Positions 57,621-64,000 of a stretch of 64,000 bases of DNA are shown here, piece by piece. The stretch lies in NCBI GenBank assembly GCA_020726505.1, contig JAHLEZ010000032.1:248001-312000 (forward strand), in the 5' to 3' direction. This stretch comes from Leptodontidium sp. MPI-SDFR-AT-0119 (taxonomy: Eukaryota > Ascomycota > Leotiomycetes > Helotiales > Leptodontidiaceae). Numbering within the stretch: position 1 is the first letter of the stretch; every line of letters starts with the position of its first letter. The notes under the pieces are model-generated. The model was not told the origin of the DNA, searched no databases, and worked only from the letters and a program-made list of their open reading frames with translations. A program made the position numbers and the translations under genes.

Positions 57621-58020
57621 CTCGAGGGCATGGATCCGTTTCGGGTTGAGGGAGCCGGAGTGCAGAATAAAAAGAGGTCCATTGGGGCGTAAGCGAGGGG
57701 GTGAAAGGGGAGTACGTGGGGGGCGGTGGGTGATTTTTGGGTGAGGCGATTCTGAGGTAGAGACGCTCTCTAAAAACTCTGATATGCACATGAGTAACAC
57801 TATATCCGAGTCTCTCTTGACTGAAAAGCCACTCTGTAAGACGATCTCTTAATACCGCAGAAAGCCTTTTCAGAAGGGAATTTCAGGTGAATGAGGGGTA
57901 TCTCAGGTATCTGCCGTAAATTCAAGAACTGAACTAAAAATATACAAAGGGTTGGTTTTCAACAATTTGAATGGAACAGACATAACCAAATTCAATTTGG
58001 CTTAATGTATCCTAAACTCT
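57621..58020. other. Intergenic, nothing recognised
   Basis: Flank between the LINE fragment and the 3' end of the GH28 gene. No coding or repeat signal beyond a short direct duplication near 57598-57626 (GTATCGTCTCGAG occurs twice). Confidence 0.4.
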
Positions 58021-59262
58021 TCAAGAGCTCGAGCAAGTCACCCCCGAAATCGTCCCACCGTTTGTTGCGCAAATGACTTTCGATGTGCCGAGTGGCGATA
58101 GCACATTGTAGCCTGTGAAAGCAACATCACAGCCCCCAGCCGGACAGGTTATTTCAGATGTAGTCGGCTGATAGTGGGCAGATGTTTTCCCGGAGAAGTT
58201 AATCAATCTGATGCCGGAAAACTGTGAGGTGGTTGGATACGATGCACAGTAAGCGTCTGTTTCACCGTAACAGCCTCCAATTTGTGCGGCATAGTCACTC
58301 GCATCAACGATAACGTTGGACCAAGTTACGTTGGAGACTATAGCAGAGCCGTGGTTTGGTCCGCTTGGGTAGAGCTTGATTCCAACTGCTTTGGCCGAGG
58401 TGACCATGTCGGCGCCGTCGACGTAGATGTTCTTGACGGTATCCACCACTCCGTGTGTTTTCCCCAGGGATCCAACTGAGAGACCGTGTGAGCCTGTGCA
58501 TTTGATGTTGGTTACAGTAACGTAGCTGCAACCGGCCTTGAATGCAACACAGTCGTCCTGATTGCTCACCGTCGTGTCGGCTATGGTGACGAAACTAGCA
58601 TCCCAGACATCAAAACCGTCTGTGTTCTTAGGAGCGTTGGTGCTCTTGCTCGCGGCGGTCATGTATAAAGAAGCGAACTTGATATTGGAACTGCCGCCTC
58701 CTGCATAGATGAAGATACCAGGGGGGTTCTTCATGTGGATATTTTTGGTAGTGATAGCCGTTGAACCCCCCTTGATTGAGTATAGTGCCGGTCTTTTGAG
58801 ACTACTGTTGGTGGCAAAAATATCGTAGGCATTTTGACCATTCCCATCGATAACACCTGTCCCTAGCAAGCTTTGGATTGTTGCTCCTGTAATGCCACTG
58901 ATGAGAAACATCTCAGACTGGTAGTACCAATAGTCTAGGTCGCTTGATGCCTTTAGTGTGCCTTCAATGTTGAAGGTGCATCCAGCGCAGCCTTTGAAAT
59001 CGACGGGGGATCGTATGGCGTAAGTCACCCCCGATGGAATAACGATCGTGCCCCCAGCTCCGCAAGCAGTGATAGCAGCCTTGATTGCTGGAGTGTCATC
59101 AATCCCAGAGTTACCTGCAGAAGCTGGTGTACATGTTGCTCTCTTGACGAGCGCAACGGCCTTGTCTGGCGTAATTTCCACTGGGGATGGAGCAGCTGTT
59201 GCAAAAGCAGCTAAGACAGCAATGATTGAGAAGCTCCGAAGGCTGAACCTTACAAGAGCCAT
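58021..59262 (-). CDS. Secreted GH28 pectinase (polygalacturonase / xylogalacturonan-hydrolase-like)
   Basis: An intronless gene of 413 residues from ATG 59262, with signal peptide residues 1-23 (ending FATAAPSP) and a probable Lys-Arg processing site at 40-41. The GH28 beta-helix motifs are all placed: NTD (213-215) in KNTDGFDVW, DD (236-237) in NQDDCVAFK, and GSHG (257-260) in TGSHGLSVGSLG. In place of the usual RIK is GIK (294-296, VGIKLYP), so the substrate-binding Arg is missing. I associate that feature with GH28 subgroups other than classic polygalacturonases, for example xylogalacturonan hydrolases. The enzyme should act on pectin outside the cell. It stands next to a pectin methylesterase and is divergent from it. 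Confidence 0.9.
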   Translation of the reverse strand: MALVRFSLRSFSIIAVLAAFATAAPSPVEITPDKAVALVKRATCTPASAGNSGIDDTPAIKAAITACGAGGTIVIPSGVTYAIRSPVDFKGCAGCTFNIEGTLKASSDLDYWYYQSEMFLISGITGATIQSLLGTGVIDGNGQNAYDIFATNSSLKRPALYSIKGGSTAITTKNIHMKNPPGIFIYAGGGSSNIKFASLYMTAASKSTNAPKNTDGFDVWDASFVTIADTTVSNQDDCVAFKAGCSYVTVTNIKCTGSHGLSVGSLGKTHGVVDTVKNIYVDGADMVTSAKAVGIKLYPSGPNHGSAIVSNVTWSNVIVDASDYAAQIGGCYGETDAYCASYPTTSQFSGIRLINFSGKTSAHYQPTTSEITCPAGGCDVAFTGYNVLSPLGTSKVICATNGGTISGVTCSSS

Positions 59263-59850
59263 GTTTTCATGTCCTTTTTTCTTGGAGTGAGGCTTGAAAA
59301 TTTACCCAGAATTTGTTGTCACTGGTCTTAGTAAGAAACGCACGCAGTATAAATATGCATGAAAATCCATCTCTCTCCAGTCTGGCAACGATCGAATTTA
59401 CCCTGAAGTGGGAGTCTCATGATGATTTGATTTTGCTATGCACTGTGCTAGAGCTCATTGAGACGTTATTTTCCATCCATTAATGCAGTACGGCAAATCT
59501 CTCTTACGCTCATGCAACGGAAGATTCTGCTCGGAGCATTCTGGCTTGTTCTAAAATGCTCGGTTACTGTTAAAGGCCCTGACTCGGAAAATAATAAACT
59601 CAACCCCGCATCATAGAAGTATTATCCGAAGCGGGGAAACTATTCGGAGAATAGTATGGGGTTTTAGGTTTTAGGTTGTGGATCACGTCGTTTTACATCA
59701 CTTGAAAAGCTCATTTCTATTCCTAGTAAAATGAGGGGTATTTTCTACTAGTTGCTCTGAATAATATTGGAGTGTGACCAAATAAACCACCAACTAAGAA
59801 ACAGCAGGTAGGTAGAAGTAGAACATAAAGCTCAAAAGGTTCGCCTTCAA
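59263..59850. promoter_or_regulatory. Divergent promoter: GH28 / pectin methylesterase
   Basis: A 588-bp region shared by two divergent secreted pectin enzymes, which suggests co-regulation by plant-cell-wall signals. I could not identify a specific operator by eye. TTTTAGG is repeated near 59662-59675. Confidence 0.5.
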
Positions 59851-61220
59851 ATGGCATCTCTCTCAAGAAACGCCCAATTGACCGCAAAAATGCCTTTTCT
59901 TGAATCTACAATCTTTGCGCTCCTCGCGTCAGCCTCGGTTCTCAGCAGTGTCTTGGCTAGCCCAGCTTCGCTGGAGAAAAGAGCTGTATCTCGGACTTCC
60001 CCGCCATCTGGCTGCCTTGTCGTCAGAGGTTCAGGCACCCAGACAGGGGAGTATGCGACCGTCAGCTCTGCAGTAGCGGTCCTTTCGTCTACGGCAAGCA
60101 GTTGTATTTTCATATACCCCGGCACCTATGCCGAAGTTGTATACATCAAGAATAAGGGCCCGCTGACCATATATGGATCGACAACTAAGTGAGTTCTCAT
60201 TACGTTGCTCACTCACCTCATTGCATGATGAGCTAATTCGAAATTTTTAGCACCGGAAACTGGAAAGCAAACACAGTCACGATTACCCACGGTGTTGGCT
60301 CATATGACGCTGGTTCTTTGGACGCAAGTTCTGCGATGAATGTCGTTAGCAACGATGTGAAGATTTATAACATCAATTTTGAAAACACTTACGGTACAGC
60401 TGGACAAGTAAGGCCATAACCCTGTTGCAAGAAAGCCGTGCCTGACATATGGTCCAGGCAGTTGCACTGACAGCAAATGGTGAAAGGCAAGGTTATTATG
60501 GGTGCTCATTCAAGAGCTATCAAGATACGCTGTATGCAAAGTCTGGCTACCAGTATTATTCCAACTGTTATATCGAAGGCAAGGACTGAATTTGATTTTG
60601 AGCATTCCCTGTCTAACTGCAAGCAGGAGCTGTGGACTACATTTTTGGCGATGCCAGCGCATGGTTCGGTGAATGTGAGCTAGAGATGAGCTCAACATCA
60701 AACAGAGTATTACTGACCTTGAACTAGGTACTATCGCCTCAAGTGGAGGCGGTTCAATTACGGCAAGCTCTCGAACTTACGACACCGACCCTTCCTGGTA
60801 TGTGATCGATCACAGCACTGTAAGCCAATCCAATATGTTTGACCACAAAAAGTCTTCTAACTTTGCCATCAAGATCACTGCGGCATCAGGAGCCAGTGTC
60901 ACTGGGCTCGTCTACCTAGGACGACCGTGGCGTGTTTATGCAAGAGTTATCTACCAGTTTTCTGCTTTGACAGCCGTCGTAAATGCTAAGGGCTGGGCTC
61001 CAATGACAGCAAATGCTACCCCGTATGTTGGCCTTTCTCACGTTCGTCGGTTTACTCGCTAACCTTGACATCCTTGTGTCGTAGAATTTTCGAGGAGTGG
61101 TCAAACACAGGCGCAAGCTCGTCAACTTCAAGCAGGCTCTACTATACGGAAGCCACTGCACCTGTCACAAAGGGACAACTTTGGCCACTTGGTTACTCAT
61201 GGATCGATACAAGCTACTAG
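59851..61220 (+). CDS. Secreted pectin methylesterase (CE8)
   Basis: Six exons (59851-60188, 60251-60407, 60458-60578, 60627-60674, 60728-61022, 61085-61220) give 364 residues. Two in-frame ATGs exist: 59851, and 59890 (MPFLESTIFALLASASVLSS), which makes the better signal peptide. CE8 motifs are complete: GTYAEVVYI, QAVALTANGERQGYYGC, catalytic Asp188 in SYQDTLY, Asp209 in GAVDYIFGDASAWF, and Arg287 in YLGRPWRVYARVIYQ. The enzyme removes methyl esters from homogalacturonan, preparing it for GH28 cleavage. Intron 3 (60579-60626) begins with GC rather than GT; splicing it is required to join EG to AVDYIFG. The other introns are GT-AG, 50-62 bp. Confidence 0.92.
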
Positions 61221-61410
61221 GCTTTCCACGATGAATGTGATCAAATGACTTGGTCCTTACGCAGTGAAACTTGACACGCTTCTAGTTCTCACTCTTGCTG
61301 AATCTTCTAATTCACTTCCTTTGCTCTTTGAGTTTTAAACCCCATCCTTTATCTTTCATTCGTATGTTCTCTACTGTATCTAGTCTAAAAAGAAAAGCAA
61401 GATGGAGCTA

Positions 61411-62871
61411 TCAGTTTGGGAGCTTGTTTTGGCTACTTAACCTCCGATTCAAGCCGTGCCGTTGAACACATCTGTCAAAATGGAAGCTTCGCGCACATTC
61501 CTCCAATTCCTCCAAGCTCATCCCTTCAAACAATCTGGCGAATTCAAGAGACATTGACTGGGCGACAAAGGTCTGTAAAACAGCACGCTGAATATGATGA
61601 ATAGTTGACCATGGAGTAGGATACGTCGCCTTTGCCGTTGGAGAAACGCTGTCTACCCATTGGACCAGTGGAGCCAAAATGGCTTCCAGCTCCTTCGAAG
61701 CATATTTCCCCCACGCATCCAACTGAAGATTCCTTTTCTTCTCAACAAATGGTCCAACAGTCCTGTTCCATAAGCTATCGGGAGATGTATGCAACATGCC
61801 CTGAAAGCCGATATCCTTATACAGCCAAATTGTCCAGTGCACTTTGTGCTTCTCGTAGATCTTGAGTTGTGTTTCAAGCAAGTTGTAACGCTGTTCGTTG
61901 ATTTCTGAAGCGGCATCTTCCTTCTCAGGATCGGCATACACTGGCCCAAACTCGCCGTTCCAGACTACGGCATTGTTCTTGATCTGAAATTCCATCTTGC
62001 GAACGAATTGCTTCTCCAGTTGCTCAATCTGTTCGGGTATTCCTTTGAAAGGGTCTCCCAGAGGAAAGCCCATTTTCGAATAGTCATGGATAGAATATGC
62101 GCAGTTGGGTAAAATCCGATCAAAGCCTTTCCATTCCATAGCAAAAGTGTTTCCATCCAAAAAGAGGATATGTTTCTCATCGACTTTGCGGATACGATTC
62201 TCGAGGCGATTATAGAAATCAGGAAGTCGAATATGCTTCGGGTCGCACGGCTCATTTATTGGATTATAACCAGCCACCCATGGATTGTCTTTGTACCTCG
62301 CGGCAATTTGTTCCCACAACCAAATAGTGCGATCTTGATGATCCTTATAGTCCCAAAATGCAGCGTAGTTCGAGACGTTATCCGAGTGCCAATCCTGGCT
62401 CTGTCCACCCGGTAGAGCATGCATGTCTAGAATCGTGTAGATGCCTTCATCAGCGCACTTTGTGGTTTCAGCAAGAGATCAACATATCATCGACAATTGC
62501 GAACTGACCAGCTTGACAACCCGATCCAAATGTTTAAACCCACTCGTTTTGAGCACCCGTGGGTTCATATCATCCTCAAAGTGTCTGTAGTTGAATGCAA
62601 TCCGGATGCAATTAAGTCCAAGAGTAGCAAAGAACTTGGCGTCTGCCGCGGTGAAAAAGTTCTCGAGAAATTTGTCGAAGAAAAATTCGGCCTTCTTATG
62701 GCCAAGCACTTCCTTCATCGCCTCTCTGTGCTGAGATTCGTGGCCTGGAAATCCAGTAATGAAATTCTCCATGTTCATCCAGCCGCCAAGGCCGGCACCG
62801 CGAAGAATCATTGGTACGCCATCTTCATTAACGATCTGGTTGCCCTGGACTCGAAGAAATCCTGAAGCCAT
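61411..62871 (-). CDS. GH5-family glycoside hydrolase, no signal peptide
   Basis: Two exons (62871-62509 and 62457-61411, intron 51 bp) give 469 residues. The start MASGFLRVQGNQIVNEDG has no secretion signal. Motifs of a clan GH-A enzyme are LRGAGLGGWMNMENF, ILDMHALPGGQSQDWHS, acid/base Glu190 in YNPINEPCD, and nucleophile Glu290 in VVWNGEFGP. The layout resembles fungal intracellular GH5 enzymes related to glucan 1,3-beta-glucosidases and endoglycoceramidase-type hydrolases; the exact substrate cannot be fixed. The C-terminal 90 residues (after GKYASKELEAIL) are a helical extension. It converges on the pectin methylesterase gene, with 190 bp between stops. Confidence 0.85.
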
Positions 62872-63410
62872 GGTGTTGGGAATCTATTGCTTGCCACGAA
62901 ACTAAGAGTTCTGCGTTCGGGTTTTGAGGAGGTTGGCTTGGCTCACTGCGTTCGAAGGATGAATGATAAATGTATTCTCGGATTATAATGGCATCGCCAA
63001 AAATGGGGTCTGCAGGCATATCATCCATCAGCACGACTGCGCCAATGAGACATCTTAATGTGAGCGATAAGTAATACACCGATCTTTTGAGCGGGATTAT
63101 ATGATCGGCTAAATTCAAAGCAGTGTAATCTGCACTCAAATCCTATAGAGGTGCCAGGACCCCTGGTACCTCCGAAAACGACGATCCGTCAATTAGCGTG
63201 CATGTGATAGATTTGACCCTAAAGTTGATACGGTACGAGTAGGCCATGAAAAAGTCAATTCGACAATCACTTGCGCTAAGTAACGAATCGAGAATTTCTC
63301 GATTAGTAGAACAACACAATATTCGAGCTCAATTGAATTGCGCAGCAGATTTGAACGTTTAAGCCTATGAAATCATATCCAACCCTACCCCCTTAAGTCT
63401 TTACTATCTC
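62872..63410. other. Intergenic, promoter of the GH5 gene
   Basis: About 540 bp between the GH5 start and the end of the partial GH28 gene. A 103-codon minus-strand frame at 62828-63139 overlaps the GH5 start and has no family features. Confidence 0.45.
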
Positions 63411-64000
63411 TTACATACAGTTGATTTGCAAATTTGTCTTGTCTACATTGGTGCAGGTGAACGTCGCATTTTTGCCACTTGGTTCAGTGATGTGGATATT
63501 TTGTGCTGTTATGTTACTGCATACCTGTGGAGTGTTATTCGATATTTCGTCAATATGAGAGTAGACAGTGTCCGGGGGGGACTTGCCTCGGGTGTGCTGC
63601 AAATAAGATACCCGGCAACGGGGTCATATTTCTTTGACATGACACCGACGAAGTCCTTGAAAATGACGTTCTTAACAACAACAGCGGACTAAATTCCACA
63701 TCGGTCAGGACACGTATATTAATACCAAAGCCTCAGTGGGATACTTACTGAGTATAGGGCACAGAGTGTCGCGTTCGACGTGGAGTAGCATTGGGTGAGC
63801 GCAATGACCTCTGAACAGCAGTTTAGCTTTTGAGCTTTGAGCTCGTATTGTCGATAGTCTGATTAAAAGAACTTACGATCGTTGTTGCTGTTTGCATACT
63901 TCTCGTATGTGACGTTTTGAACACGTCCTACACCCCCACCAATAGTGGAACCAACAGTTCCGGGCGGTACCCCAGGCCAGATTTTGATCCTCGCTCCATC
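63411..64000 (-). CDS. GH28 family pectinase, 3' part (5' end outside window)
   Basis: The C-terminal part of an exo-polygalacturonase-like GH28 protein. Exons within the window: up to 63877, 63810-63749, 63688-63587 and 63524-63411. Sequence blocks are DGARIKIWPGVPPGTVGS (holding the RIK substrate-binding motif), GVGRVQNVTYEKYAN, ALTQCYSTSNATLCALYS, AVVVKNVIFKDFVGVMS, and the tail VCSNITAQNIHITEPSGK with paired cysteines. The last intron (63525-63586) starts with GC (GCAAGT) and ends CACAG. Two other introns are GT-AG (63811-63876 and 63689-63748). The NTD, DD and GHG blocks are beyond the window edge. Unlike the GH28 at 58021-59262, this one keeps the RIK arginine. Confidence 0.82.

Noticed and set aside
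1..64000. tRNA, rRNA and CRISPR features
   Set aside because: I scanned for tRNA B-box-like sequence and for regularly spaced repeats and found nothing convincing. CRISPR is not expected in a fungus. A tRNAscan-SE run would be decisive.

Overview
The window is nuclear DNA of a filamentous ascomycete (Pezizomycotina). Evidence: short introns of about 45-110 bp with GT..AG borders and CTAAC/CTGAC-type branch sites; Zn2Cys6, HET, NACHT-ankyrin and Rhodopsin/PTH11-type families; secreted pectin-degrading enzymes; and AT-rich repeats whose damage looks like repeat-induced point mutation (RIP: CpA to TpA, TpG to TpA, with TAA/TAG stops). A plant-associated or saprotrophic Leotiomycete-like fungus fits, but the species cannot be named from the sequence.

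Layout. 1-4640 is RIP-degraded repeat DNA, including a Ty1/copia pol remnant. 5218-20770 is a fast-changing accessory block: a large SesA-like/NACHT/ankyrin NLR gene, a P450 pseudogene, a type II NADH dehydrogenase pseudogene, a HET-domain gene, a complete RIP-damaged pogo-like DNA transposon with inverted repeats and TA duplications, and a P450 fragment that ends at the transposon border. 21240-26198 carries a secreted epoxide-hydrolase-like gene, a GRF zinc-finger gene, long stretches without clear genes and two poly-G runs.

26199-36560 looks like a small catabolic cluster: a Zn2Cys6 regulator, a fumarylacetoacetase-fold/alpha-beta-hydrolase fusion, a GPR1/FUN34/YaaH acetate-type transporter, a cytochrome b5-domain protein, a metal-dependent amidohydrolase and a decayed short-chain dehydrogenase. 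The two divergent promoters in this block share a nearly identical triple CGG-N6-CGG element, the kind of site a Zn2Cys6 factor binds. This is the most interesting undescribed signal in the window.

37268-49571 is core genome: a YVC1-type vacuolar TRP calcium channel and the URA2-type carbamoyl-phosphate synthase/aspartate transcarbamoylase. 49572-57620 is gene-poor, with one probable unknown coding exon, a Rhodopsin-domain membrane protein gene that needs microexons, and a Tad-like LINE ORF1 fragment. 58021-64000 is a plant-cell-wall block: a GH28 enzyme, a pectin methylesterase, a GH5 hydrolase and the 3' part of a second GH28 gene. Two genes in this block use GC-AG introns.

Exon borders were worked out by hand from reading frame, phase and splice consensus. 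They are predictions, but total coding lengths come out as whole codons for the main genes.
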